From: Rhodospirillales bacterium
GTDB lineage: Bacteria > Pseudomonadota > Alphaproteobacteria > Rhodospirillales > UBA2165
Length of the DNA: 49,306 nucleotides
Direction of reading: 5' to 3'
Assembly: GCA_028345065.1 (NCBI GenBank)
Contig: JAOMCN010000010.1
Location: 1 to 49,306, forward strand
A program made the position numbers and the translations under genes. Below, piece after piece: positions 35,533 to 44,896 of this stretch (within the stretch, counting starts at the first letter, position 1; every line of letters starts with the position of its first letter). The notes below the pieces were generated by a model, which had not been told where the DNA came from, did no database searches, and was given only the letters and a program-made list of their open reading frames with translations.

Positions 35533-35580
35533 TATAATAATGGCTAAACTAAGACGTGACTTTTGAATTGAGATTCAATT
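35533..35580 (+). promoter_or_regulatory. Possible promoter -10 and palindrome upstream of the peptide transporter operon
   Basis: A perfect TATAAT box lies at 35533-35538 and a palindrome AATTGA-GAT-TCAATT at 35566-35580, 32 bases before the substrate-binding protein start. The palindrome could be an operator. No convincing -35 box is seen, so the assignment is uncertain. Confidence 0.35.
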
Positions 35581-35612
35581 GCCGAACTGGACCGGCCTAG
35601 CTACACTGAGTC

Positions 35613-37268
35613 ATGAACAATTTTCGAACCCTTTTATTATCACTGATACTCGCCTTGGTCAGCAACGGAGCCCAGGCAAATATTACCCTGACAATTGGAA
35701 TGACACAATTTCCGTCAACTTTCCATCCAAACATAGATTCCATGCTCGCAAAAACTTACATTTTATCGGCGACACGACGCCCATTTACTGTTCACGATCC
35801 AAATTGGAAACTAATATGCATGCTTTGTACTCAGCTGCCCACAATTGAAAACGGGCTTGCTGTGCTCGAACAAACGCCGGACGGCAAGAAAGGGATTGCT
35901 GTAACATACACCATCCACCCCAAGGCTAGATGGGGTGACGGAACGCCAGTAACCAGCCGGGATGTGATATTTACTTGGCAGGTGGGTCGCCATCCAAAGA
36001 CCGGCGTGAGCGGATTCGAACTCTACCGTCGTATCTATAAGATTGATGTTGTAAAGGACAAAACATTCACCCTTCATTTTGATAAGGTATTTTTTGACTA
36101 CAACTCCATAGGAGGTTTTGAACTAATACCAGCCCACTTGGATAAAAATATTTTTGAAGCCAACCCCGTCGAGTACAAATATCGCACAACATTCGATATA
36201 GACACCACCAATAAAGGACTTTACTTCGGTCCATACCGAATTTCCAAAGTTAAATCTGGGTCATATGTGGTGCTGGTGCCTAACGAAACTTGGTGGGGTA
36301 AAAAACCCAATTTCAAGCGTATCGTGTTGAAAGTAATAAGTAATACGGCTGCCCTTGAGGCTAACTTGTTATCGGGCGGCGTAGACATGATATCCGGTGA
36401 CCTTGGCATCACTATTGATCAGGCACTCGCATTTGAAAAACGCCACGGGAAGAAATTCAATATAGTTTATAAATCTGGTTTAATTTATGAGCATCTGGAT
36501 CTTAATCTCGACAACCCAATTTTAAAGGATAAACGGGTACGCCGAGCACTAATCCTCGCAATTGATCGAGAAGCAATCTCTAATAATTTATTTGAAGGTA
36601 AACAGCCTGTCGCGCACACCAACATCAATCCTCTCGATTGGATTCACTGGGAGGGTGTGCACAAATACAAATACCAACCGGGGAAAGCAGCAATGCTTCT
36701 AGACTCGGCTGGTTGGTCGACGAAAAAGAATGGTGTCCGTTTCAACGTCGCAGGCAAAAGATTGATTCTTGAAATGATGACTACTGCCGGGAACCGCACC
36801 CGAGAACTTGTGGAACAAGTTTTACAAAGCCAGTGGAAAAAGCTTGGCATAGATGTGCGTATCCGGAACGAACCAGCACGGGTATTTTTTGGTCAAACAG
36901 TAACCCAACGAAAATTTGAAGCTTTTGCGATGTTTGCATGGATATCCGCACCCGAGAGCGTTCCGCGCTCAATATTGCACTCTAAACACATACCTACCAA
37001 AACTAATAACTGGGCAGGACAAAATTATACTGGCTTCAGTAACCCTGAAATGGACAAATTGATAGAAGAGATTGAAGTAGAGTTAAATAGAGAAAAAAGA
37101 AGCAATTTGTGGAGGAGGTTCCAAGAAATATATGCAACAGAGTTACCAGTAATTCCCCTCTACTTTAGAGCGAACGCCTATATAATGCCCCATTGGCTCA
37201 CGGGGGTTACCCCAACCGGCCACATGGGGACGACTACCCTCTGGATCGAGAATTGGGCGAACAGATAG
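35613..37268 (+). CDS. ABC transporter substrate-binding protein (family 5, peptide/opine type)
   Basis: The 551-residue protein has a signal peptide (NNFRTLLLSLILALVSNGAQA) and the family 5 fold: WGDGTPVTSRDVIFTW near 95-115, LILAIDREAI near 313-322, and a GFSNPEMDKLIEE segment near the C-terminus. It is periplasmic and should deliver peptide, opine or nickel-like ligand to the permeases. It begins the transporter operon, but a lipid enzyme gene follows before the ATPases. Family 5 also binds dipeptides and other small molecules. Confidence 0.9.
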   Translation: MNNFRTLLLSLILALVSNGAQANITLTIGMTQFPSTFHPNIDSMLAKTYILSATRRPFTVHDPNWKLICMLCTQLPTIENGLAVLEQTPDGKKGIAVTYTIHPKARWGDGTPVTSRDVIFTWQVGRHPKTGVSGFELYRRIYKIDVVKDKTFTLHFDKVFFDYNSIGGFELIPAHLDKNIFEANPVEYKYRTTFDIDTTNKGLYFGPYRISKVKSGSYVVLVPNETWWGKKPNFKRIVLKVISNTAALEANLLSGGVDMISGDLGITIDQALAFEKRHGKKFNIVYKSGLIYEHLDLNLDNPILKDKRVRRALILAIDREAISNNLFEGKQPVAHTNINPLDWIHWEGVHKYKYQPGKAAMLLDSAGWSTKKNGVRFNVAGKRLILEMMTTAGNRTRELVEQVLQSQWKKLGIDVRIRNEPARVFFGQTVTQRKFEAFAMFAWISAPESVPRSILHSKHIPTKTNNWAGQNYTGFSNPEMDKLIEEIEVELNREKRSNLWRRFQEIYATELPVIPLYFRANAYIMPHWLTGVTPTGHMGTTTLWIENWANR

Positions 37269-37345
37269 TAATTAAATACGACACAAAATAAACATACTTC
37301 TTCTCTAACGTGACTAAAAATCCAACACGTAATAGCAGTAGCTAA

Positions 37346-40243
37346 GTGCAAAAAGAAAAGTCCACTCAAAAAACAAAAAAAATTGATCCAAAGAAAGTAA
37401 TTTCTGCGGACAATCTGTTGCAACTCGTTATAGAGATTTGCAACGAGCTTCATCCTAGCCATAATTTTGGAAACTCAATATCTTTGGATAGTGCGATGGA
37501 TACCGAACTCGGGTTAGATAGTCTTTCCAGAATGGAACTTGTTCATCGAATTGAAAACAACTTTGAAGTGACCCTGAATGATAGAGCATTAACGTTAACG
37601 GAAACGCCACGAGATTTGCTTCGGGAACTAGAAGGGGTAGCAAGTCGCAAAAATATCCAGCTAAATATTAACCTAGATGAAGCCGAAAAATATAAAACGA
37701 CCATAACAGATCTTAATCCGCATACAGCCAAAACCCTCAACGAGGTTCTCGCCTGGCAATCGAAGCATAATGCTCTCATACCACACATACATATATTAGG
37801 AGAAAATGAAAATATTGAGGTGATTACCTACGCTGATCTTTTCAATGAAGCCCGGGAACTTGCCACAGGCCTTCTCGTAAACGATTTGTTGCCTGATGAA
37901 ACGGTACTTCTAATGCTTCCGACAAGTCGGGAATATTTTGTCAGTTTTTTCGGCGTGCTTCTAGCAGGCGGTGTGCCAGTACCTATTTATCCACCTGCAC
38001 GGCCCAAACTACTTAAAGACCACCTTGACCGCCAATCGAAGATTGCAAACAACGCCGAGGCGGTCATGATGATCACGATTGAGGAAGCAATACCCGCCTC
38101 TAATTCTATGGCTAATCAGGTTCAGAGTATTCGTCGGATAACAACATGCGCAAATCTCCTTAAAGATGCTTCACAAGGGGCGTTACCAATACCTTCGCCG
38201 AAAGATACTGCATTTATACAATATACCTCCGGTAGTACCGGTGATCCAAAGGGTGTTGTACTCAGCCATGAAAACTTGATTGCGAACATTCGCGCCATGG
38301 GCAATTTCCTTCAGGTGGGTCCTAATGACGTATTTGTAAGTTGGCTACCCCTATACCATGATATGGGTTTAATTGGGGCGTGGCTTGGGAGCCTCACCTT
38401 TAGCATGCCGCTAGTGATTATGAGCCCATTGAGCTTTCTTGGCCGGCCGCAACGTTGGCTTCAAGCAATTGATAGATACAAGGGCACAATTTCCGGAGCA
38501 CCCAACTTCGCCTATGAAGCATGCTTGGCTCGCGTTCGGGAGCAGGATATTGAGGGCCTAGATCTCTCGAGCTGGCGTGTGGCGTTTAATGGGGCCGAAC
38601 CTGTACAACCCAAGACCATTGAAAAATTCTGTGATAAGTTCGGTGCTTACGGCTTTGATTGTAATTCGATGATGCCGGTTTATGGGCTTGCCGAAAACTC
38701 GGTTGGGCTCGCTTTCCCAACCCCTAGTGCCGGACCAAAAATTGACCGGATAGATAAATTTATCATTAATAAAACCAAACGAGCGGTCCCCATAATTACA
38801 GATGCCGCAGAAAATAGCGTTCTCCATGTTCCATCCTGCGGACAGCCTTTACCCGGACATCAAATTAGGGTGGTTGATGGTACCGGTGAAGAAGTGCCGG
38901 AACGGTACCAAGGGCAAATTCAATTTAAAGGTCCGTCTTCCACTTCTGGGTATTTTAGAAACAAAAGTATGACGGCAAAATTATTCGACGGAGATTGGCG
39001 TAATTCTGGCGATCTCGGTTACCTTGCCAACGGTGAATTATACATATTAGGCCGTGAGAAAGACATGATAATTCGAGGAGGAAGAAATATTTATCCCGCA
39101 GAGCTGGAAACTGCGATAGGAGAATTAGATGGGATTCTGTCCGGCAATGTCGCTGTTTTCGCAAGCCCCGATCCAGAGACCGGCGTTGACCGGCTAATAG
39201 TTATGGCAGAATCTCGTCTACAAACAGAAGAGCGGGTTTCAAAACTAAAAAAATCCATATTGGCTCTTTCTTCAGAACTGACGGGCACGGCACCTGATGA
39301 GATTGTGGTGGCACCCCCCCGTTCAGTTCCTAAAACCTCCAGTGGCAAAGTCCGTAGGCACGCCGCCCAAATATTATACGAGATGGGCTTTACTGGCCAA
39401 TCAACAACTACTGCAAAATGGCAATTATTGCTGCTACTCATGAAAGTTGGTATCCGCAAGTGTCGGAATTATTATCGTACAGTGGTAAGCTGGACCTACG
39501 CGACTTATGCTTGGGTCACAATCATACTCATAGCCCCCCCTCTATGGCTAGTTGTTACTTTGTCTCCATCAATTGGTATGCGTTGGGCGTTTTTAAGAAT
39601 GGCTCTAACAACCTTGCGATACCTGACGGGTATCCGCCTCAAAGTGGAGGGGAAAGACAATCTCAATTTAAGAAAACCTGTCATAATTGTTGCTAACCAC
39701 GCCAGTTATATCGATGGAGGGATATTGATTTGTTCCCTTAGTGAACAACTTCGTTTCGTTGCAAAGGCAGAGCTCCGGGAAAATTTCTTTTCTCGATTAT
39801 TTTTGACCAGGTTAAATACTCTTTTCGTAGAACGGTTTGACGCTAAGCAAAGCATACAAGATTCAAATCGCATAGCTGAGAACCTTATGGATGGTAAGAA
39901 TATTGTCTATTTTCCTGAAGGCACGTTTACCCGAATGCCGGGTCTCCTTCCTTTTCATATGGGAGCTTTTACGACGTCTGTCGATACCGGTGTGCCGATT
40001 ATCCCCATCGTATTGCGTGGTACACGCTCAATACTTCGGGATGGCTCGAGATTACTAAGACCAGGTTCCGTTCATGTAAAAGTGTTGGAGCCCATAAATT
40101 ATAAAGCAGGCGCCCCTTCCGATCGATGGAAAGATTCACTAGCAATTCGAGATAAAATTAGGAAAATAATACTCACCAATTGTGCTGAACCCGATTTATC
40201 ACATGAAATGGTATTTCCAGTATTACCCAACAAAAAAGCCTAA
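37346..40243 (+). CDS. ACP-FAAL-PlsC trifunctional acyl-activating acyltransferase
   Basis: The 965-residue protein has three parts. An acyl-carrier domain (about 15-90) has the phosphopantetheine Ser at S59 (GLDSLSRME). A fatty-acyl-AMP-ligase-type adenylation domain (about 120-680) has IQYTSGSTGDPKGVV near 289. A C-terminal PlsC-like acyltransferase (about 770-940) has NHASYIDGG and FPEGTFTR, preceded by membrane segments near 710-765. A likely reaction is activation of a free fatty acid, loading on its own carrier domain and transfer to a lysophospholipid or other alcohol. This is inferred from domains. E. coli Aas joins similar domains in the opposite order and lacks the carrier. GTG is the start. 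Confidence 0.85.
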   Translation: MQKEKSTQKTKKIDPKKVISADNLLQLVIEICNELHPSHNFGNSISLDSAMDTELGLDSLSRMELVHRIENNFEVTLNDRALTLTETPRDLLRELEGVASRKNIQLNINLDEAEKYKTTITDLNPHTAKTLNEVLAWQSKHNALIPHIHILGENENIEVITYADLFNEARELATGLLVNDLLPDETVLLMLPTSREYFVSFFGVLLAGGVPVPIYPPARPKLLKDHLDRQSKIANNAEAVMMITIEEAIPASNSMANQVQSIRRITTCANLLKDASQGALPIPSPKDTAFIQYTSGSTGDPKGVVLSHENLIANIRAMGNFLQVGPNDVFVSWLPLYHDMGLIGAWLGSLTFSMPLVIMSPLSFLGRPQRWLQAIDRYKGTISGAPNFAYEACLARVREQDIEGLDLSSWRVAFNGAEPVQPKTIEKFCDKFGAYGFDCNSMMPVYGLAENSVGLAFPTPSAGPKIDRIDKFIINKTKRAVPIITDAAENSVLHVPSCGQPLPGHQIRVVDGTGEEVPERYQGQIQFKGPSSTSGYFRNKSMTAKLFDGDWRNSGDLGYLANGELYILGREKDMIIRGGRNIYPAELETAIGELDGILSGNVAVFASPDPETGVDRLIVMAESRLQTEERVSKLKKSILALSSELTGTAPDEIVVAPPRSVPKTSSGKVRRHAAQILYEMGFTGQSTTTAKWQLLLLLMKVGIRKCRNYYRTVVSWTYATYAWVTIILIAPPLWLVVTLSPSIGMRWAFLRMALTTLRYLTGIRLKVEGKDNLNLRKPVIIVANHASYIDGGILICSLSEQLRFVAKAELRENFFSRLFLTRLNTLFVERFDAKQSIQDSNRIAENLMDGKNIVYFPEGTFTRMPGLLPFHMGAFTTSVDTGVPIIPIVLRGTRSILRDGSRLLRPGSVHVKVLEPINYKAGAPSDRWKDSLAIRDKIRKIILTNCAEPDLSHEMVFPVLPNKKA

Positions 40244-40245
40244 CA

Positions 40246-41244
40246 ATGGATGAGGCCCCACTCCTATCAATCAAAAATTTACGAATAGCGTTTCCAATCC
40301 AAGTTGCAGACGGTTACTCGGATTTATTTGTTGTAAATGATGTTTCGTTAAATCTTGGTGCTAGAGAGATAATGGCGGTGGTCGGAGAAAGTGGTTCCGG
40401 TAAAACTACAATGGCACTTGCAACACTTGGATTAATTCCATCTCCTGGATGTATCAAAAATGGAAAAATATTATTTAACGGTTTGGATCTATTAACATTA
40501 GACAAAAAAACCACTCGCCATTATAGAGGAAACCGCATTTCGATTATATTTCAGGACCCCACAACAGCACTAAATCCTACCTTAACAGTGGGCGACCAAA
40601 TATTGGAAGCTTACATATTACACAATCAAAACTCCTACATAAAAGTTCAAGAACTGGTTATCGACCTTTTAGTGAAAGTTGGAATCAACGATCCTAAGCG
40701 TATTTTTGACAGTTACCCGCACCAGTTATCTGGCGGCTTACGACAACGGGCGATTATTGCTATGGCGTTAATTTGTAAACCTGAACTACTAATTGCTGAC
40801 GAACCCACTACCTCTTTAGATACCACAATTCAGGCACAAATCCTCGATCTTCTGTTGGACCTACAAGAACAGTTTGGCATGTCAATCTTATTCATTAGTC
40901 ATAACTTAGCCTTAGTATCCCAATTTGCACACAAAGTGGCCGTAATGTACGCGGGAAAAATTATGGAAATTTTACCGGCAAAAGATATCGTCAACAAGAG
41001 CGTTCATCCATATACCAAGGGCCTTTTAGGATTATTGCCGTCAATTGAAACCCGAGGTCAGGTTCTCCCGTCCCTGCCAGGTTCCCTCAGCGAAGAAGAT
41101 GTTCTTAGCCTTGGGTGTCCGTTTGCCAATCGATGCCCTTCAGTGAAAGAAATCTGTCATGTCGAATGTCCATCCCTCTCTTCACCAACCACGCGGCATC
41201 AATTTGCATGCCATGCTGTCCCGACAATAAATGAGTTATTGTGA
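40246..41244 (+). CDS. Peptide-type ABC transporter ATP-binding protein (DppD-like)
   Basis: The 332-residue ATPase has Walker [16 protein letters not shown], signature SGGLRQR, Walker [13 protein letters not shown] and switch His (FISHNL), followed by the oligopeptide C-terminal domain ([13 protein letters not shown]). It forms half of the ATPase pair with the following DppF-like gene. The gene starts two bases after the acyltransferase stop, so it is in the same operon although no transporter subunit directly precedes it. Confidence 0.93.
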   Translation: MDEAPLLSIKNLRIAFPIQVADGYSDLFVVNDVSLNLGAREIMAVVGESGSGKTTMALATLGLIPSPGCIKNGKILFNGLDLLTLDKKTTRHYRGNRISIIFQDPTTALNPTLTVGDQILEAYILHNQNSYIKVQELVIDLLVKVGINDPKRIFDSYPHQLSGGLRQRAIIAMALICKPELLIADEPTTSLDTTIQAQILDLLLDLQEQFGMSILFISHNLALVSQFAHKVAVMYAGKIMEILPAKDIVNKSVHPYTKGLLGLLPSIETRGQVLPSLPGSLSEEDVLSLGCPFANRCPSVKEICHVECPSLSSPTTRHQFACHAVPTINELL

Positions 41245-41309
41245 TATTTGTTTACTCGAACTTTGATATCCTTCGATCAAGCTGTTCCCAAGATGGGGGA
41301 AGAAAGCAA

Positions 41310-42329
41310 ATGAATGACACCAATCTCCCTATTGTTGTTGTTTCAAACATTGTCAAGCGATTCTACAATCGAAAACCTGGGACGATTGGACGCAACAGTT
41401 GGGTCATAGAAGCCCTCAAAGGCGTTTCATTGCAAATTCGGCGAGGCGAAATAGTGTCAGTGGTTGGAGAATCTGGCTGTGGCAAGTCAACACTTGCTAA
41501 ATCCATCGCCTTACTTCTAAGGCCTGATACTGGGACGATTTCCATAAATGGAACTGCTACAAACTCATTGTCTCGAAACGATCTGAGATCTCTCGGGCAA
41601 AAGATACACTTAATATTCCAAGACCCCTACTCGTCACTTAATCCACGTCTCAGTGCAGGTGATATAATTATGGAACCACTAATAATACAAAAAGTAGGTT
41701 CACGCGGTGATCGTATCAATTCGGTAGTTCATGCTTTGAGCGATGTTGGTTTGCGACCATCTGACTTTAACAAATATCCTCATCAATTCAGTGGAGGTCA
41801 GCGCCAACGGATTGCCATCGCCCGCGCTTTGGTCTCTAATCCTGACCTGATCATAGCTGACGAACCCCTTTCTGCTCTTGACGTCTCTATACAAAGCCAA
41901 ATCATCAATCTGCTAATGGACCTTAAAAAGAAGAGGAATTTGACATATTTATTCATTAGCCACGACTTATCGGTCGTCTCGCATGTAGCTGATAAAGTAA
42001 TTGTCATGTACAAAGGGCATATAATCGAATCTGGTCCCGCCGAATCGGTTTTTCGCACGCCCCTACACCCATATACCAATTTATTAATCTCCTCGACACC
42101 TGAATTGGGCAAGAATAAACGCAAGTTGTGTGCTCAACGGGTGGTAGATATTGAACTTGGGAACGACAAAAATTTTGCATGCTTATTTTACAAACACTGT
42201 CATAAAGCCTCGGAAATCTGCCATTTTCAGACACCGTCGCCCGACTCTGAAAGTTTTCTGACTGACGAGCATTGGGCTAAGTGTCACTTTCCAGGACACG
42301 TTCAACCCAAAATGCAGAATTCCTCATAA
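41310..42329 (+). CDS. Peptide-type ABC transporter ATP-binding protein (DppF-like)
   Basis: I start at ATG 41310, preceded by a GGGGAAGAAAG ribosome site; the frame is open to 41241. The 339-residue product has Walker A GESGCGKST, signature FSGGQRQR, Walker B LIIADEPLSALD, switch His (FISHDLSVV) and the C-terminal oligopeptide domain (HPYTNLLISSTPE). It pairs with the DppD-like ATPase. The cysteine-rich tail (HCHKASEICHF) resembles the Cys cluster common in DppF proteins. Confidence 0.93.
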   Translation: MNDTNLPIVVVSNIVKRFYNRKPGTIGRNSWVIEALKGVSLQIRRGEIVSVVGESGCGKSTLAKSIALLLRPDTGTISINGTATNSLSRNDLRSLGQKIHLIFQDPYSSLNPRLSAGDIIMEPLIIQKVGSRGDRINSVVHALSDVGLRPSDFNKYPHQFSGGQRQRIAIARALVSNPDLIIADEPLSALDVSIQSQIINLLMDLKKKRNLTYLFISHDLSVVSHVADKVIVMYKGHIIESGPAESVFRTPLHPYTNLLISSTPELGKNKRKLCAQRVVDIELGNDKNFACLFYKHCHKASEICHFQTPSPDSESFLTDEHWAKCHFPGHVQPKMQNSS

Positions 42330-42350
42330 CAGCTTGATTCGCAACTATGA

Positions 42351-42380
42351 TTGCAAGTTCTTGATTAAATGCTGTATATT
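42351..42380 (+). promoter_or_regulatory. Possible sigma70-type promoter for flaF
   Basis: TTGCAA (42351-42356) and TATATT (42375-42380) are separated by 18 bases, 71 bases upstream of the FlaF start. The -10 box matches five of six bases. No sigma54 or class II flagellar box was recognised. Confidence 0.35.
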
Positions 42381-42450
42381 TTTTGTATGATTGTGCAATA
42401 ACGGCTAAATTTGTTAAAGCCTTCTAACTATCGTTATTAGAGGATAGTAC

Positions 42451-42795
42451 ATGGCGGACGACCCAAAGGTGAAGTTCGATAACAAACGCGAAATGGATGC
42501 TGCTGCATTTTCTCAGGCAGCGTATGTGCTTGACCAGGCTCGACAAAACCTTGGTGAGATAGAGGCATGTGAAAAAGCGCTAACCTACAATCAGTTATTA
42601 TGGTCGATAATTCAAGCGGATGTTGCGGAAGGCAATAATGAGTTGCCGGATGAATTGAAGGCAAATTTAATGAGCTTGAGTATATTTGTAGATAAACAAA
42701 CCACGAAGGCCTTGGCCAAACCTTCGGAAGAGATATTGGACAGCCTGATCAACATTAACCTAAACATTGCTGAGGGGCTAATGGAAGGCCAATAG
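42451..42795 (+). CDS. flaF: FlaF-like flagellin regulator
   Basis: The 114-residue helical protein has YNQLLWSIIQADV near 48-60, LPDELKANLMSLSIFVDKQT near 68-87 and a final LDSLININLNIAEGL. This matches FlaF of Alphaproteobacteria, which is needed for flagellin translation/secretion and acts together with FlbT. A GAGGA site precedes the ATG and a clear terminator follows, so it is an independent unit. It lies away from flagellin genes inside an ABC transporter operon, which is unusual. Confidence 0.85.
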   Translation: MADDPKVKFDNKREMDAAAFSQAAYVLDQARQNLGEIEACEKALTYNQLLWSIIQADVAEGNNELPDELKANLMSLSIFVDKQTTKALAKPSEEILDSLININLNIAEGLMEGQ

Positions 42796-42852
42796 TGTTA
42801 GAAATACAGCCCAGACAATTCTTATAGCTTGCTGGCGCTGAGGTGATATGGG

Positions 42853-42877
42853 CCCGTCCTTTTAAGGCGGGTTTTTT
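42853..42877 (+). terminator. Rho-independent terminator after flaF
   Basis: CCCG-T-CCT and AGG-CGGG pair around a short TTTA loop with a one-base bulge, and the stem is followed by TTTTTT. It lies 58 bases after the flaF stop and ends 43 bases before the permease start, so the permeases likely need their own promoter. Confidence 0.75.
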
Positions 42878-42920
42878 GTTTGCCCATAAAGAGGTGAACC
42901 CATTATATCATTGCTGATTT

Positions 42921-43898
42921 ATGTTCCTAAATTGGAATACCAGCGGAATGACCCAGTACCTAGTGGACCGAATATTCCAGTCAGTTGTAGTACTAGCAAT
43001 TATGTCCTTTGTCATATATTGGCTCATGGGTCTAATGCCTGGCGACCCTATTGACTTGATGATAAGCGCTGATCCGAAGCTAACTCCTGCGGACGCTGCA
43101 CGCCTGAGAAAATTATTTGGACTGGATATACCCCTTCTTGAACGTTATTGGAATTGGCTTATTTCGGCAATCTCGGGAAACTTCGGTTTCTCTCGCCTCC
43201 ACGCAAAACCTGTACTAAACGTCATTTGGCCAGCCCTGTGGAATACTACTTTAATACTCGGTCTAAGTTTTTCATTTTCTATATTGATCTCTATTCCAGC
43301 CGGGATCATAGCAGCCATCCGGCAGTATTCCCGGACAGACTATATTATCAATATTACCGCATTTATAGCGATTTCAATTCCATCCTTTTGGCTATCAATA
43401 ATTTTAATTACGATATTTTCGGTAGTGCTCGGAATATTTCCAGCTGGAGGAATGGAAACAATTGGCATCGACACCACATGGGATAAATCAAAATACTTGG
43501 TACTACCAGTTGCAACGCTGACGCTTCTTAGCCTCGGCACGCAATTACGTTTTACCCGATCTGAAATGATCCAAACACTACGACAAGACTTTATACTAAC
43601 CGCTAGAGCAAAAGGGGCGAGTGAGTTTCGGGTGGTATTTAAGCACGCACTCCGTAACGCTATGATACCCGTTACAACAATTATTGCGCTTGAATTTGGT
43701 TATTTGTTTTCTGGGGCGCTCACCATTGAAATCGTATTTGCTTATCCTGGAATGGGAAAATTAATCTTCGATGCCATTATTGGAAATGACTTTAACCTAG
43801 CAATGATAGCACTGTTACTAGCCACCTGTATGACCCTAACCGGAAATTTTCTTGCAGATTTAGCCTATGCTTGGCTCGACCCAAGGATCTCCTACTAA
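42921..43898 (+). CDS. Peptide-type ABC transporter permease (DppB-like)
   Basis: The 325-residue inner-membrane protein has six predicted membrane segments, the first near residues 20-40 (SVVVLAIMSFVIYWLMGLMPGDP), and the EAA loop RAKGASEFRVVFKHALRNAM near 225-245 that contacts the ATPases. The N-terminal PGDPID segment is typical of this permease family. It is followed directly by the second permease with a TAATG overlap. The partner ATPases and binding protein are upstream beyond the flaF insertion. Confidence 0.92.
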   Translation: MFLNWNTSGMTQYLVDRIFQSVVVLAIMSFVIYWLMGLMPGDPIDLMISADPKLTPADAARLRKLFGLDIPLLERYWNWLISAISGNFGFSRLHAKPVLNVIWPALWNTTLILGLSFSFSILISIPAGIIAAIRQYSRTDYIINITAFIAISIPSFWLSIILITIFSVVLGIFPAGGMETIGIDTTWDKSKYLVLPVATLTLLSLGTQLRFTRSEMIQTLRQDFILTARAKGASEFRVVFKHALRNAMIPVTTIIALEFGYLFSGALTIEIVFAYPGMGKLIFDAIIGNDFNLAMIALLLATCMTLTGNFLADLAYAWLDPRISY

Positions 43899-44818
43899 TG
43901 ATCAAATCGCAATCACCTGACAGATCCTTGTCAACCTGGACATTGGCCTATCGTAAGTTTTTTCGGCACAAGCTAGCTGTCTGCAGCGTAATTTTTATAT
44001 TTGTCTTAGCAGTTGTAACGGTTTGCGCTCCATTAATCGAGTTCGCATTAGGTGTAGATTCGAGGGAGGTCAACCTCCTCACCCGATTTGCTAAACCTTC
44101 GGGAGATGCATGGCTCGGGCGAGATGAACTTGGCAGAGATGTTTTATTACGCCTTCTGTTTGGCGGACAGGTATCCATTCTGGTCGGATTTGTTACAGCA
44201 ATTTGCGCCGCAATTATCGGAACGATAATAGGTCTAATCGCGGGCTATTATGGTGGGTGGATAGATGCGTTTCTTATGCGATCAACAGATAGTGTTATTG
44301 CCCTTCCCCTTCTGCCCTTACTCATCGTGCTTGCAGGTCTTGATCTAAACAAGTTAGGCTTGCCCACAACCCTAATCGAGTCAGATACTATAAGTCTATA
44401 TCGAATTATTTTTATTGTTTCATTGGTAAGCTGGACAACCGTTGCACGGTTAGTTAGAGGTGCAACCTTAACCATTAAGGAACGTGATTTTGTCTTAGCC
44501 GCCTTGTCCCAGGGAGCTAGTTCCACAAGAATTATGAGAGTGCATATTTTGCCAAACCTGGCTTCTCCGATCATCGTTGCCACGACTCTATCTGTTGGTA
44601 ATATCATCCTGGTGGAATCTATTTTGAGCTTTCTTGGGCTCGGGGTTCAGCCCCCAATTCCAAGCTGGGGAAACTTACTAACCAATGCCCATGAACTTAT
44701 ATATACCGCCCAATGGCTCGCCTTTTATCCAGGCCTTGCAATCATCCTGACGGTGGTTGCCTTCAACTTTTTAGGAGACGGACTGCAGGAAGCATTGGAT
44801 CCGAAGGGCGAAATTTAA
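43898..44818 (+). CDS. Peptide-type ABC transporter permease (DppC-like)
   Basis: The start at ATG 43898 overlaps the stop of the DppB-like gene (TAATG); an upstream in-frame TTG at 43871 is less likely. The 306-residue protein has a short cytoplasmic N-terminus, an FRHKLAVCSVIFIFVLAVV first membrane segment, five more membrane segments and the EAA loop GASSTRIMRVHILPNLASP. It completes the importer. Ligand specificity cannot be read from the sequence. Confidence 0.92.
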   Translation: MIKSQSPDRSLSTWTLAYRKFFRHKLAVCSVIFIFVLAVVTVCAPLIEFALGVDSREVNLLTRFAKPSGDAWLGRDELGRDVLLRLLFGGQVSILVGFVTAICAAIIGTIIGLIAGYYGGWIDAFLMRSTDSVIALPLLPLLIVLAGLDLNKLGLPTTLIESDTISLYRIIFIVSLVSWTTVARLVRGATLTIKERDFVLAALSQGASSTRIMRVHILPNLASPIIVATTLSVGNIILVESILSFLGLGVQPPIPSWGNLLTNAHELIYTAQWLAFYPGLAIILTVVAFNFLGDGLQEALDPKGEI

Positions 44819-44896
44819 AGGCTTGGATTAGGAAACAAGACAAAAATTTATCTATAGTAATGAAATATTTTCTGGTAGCAGATTAATGAAATAACC

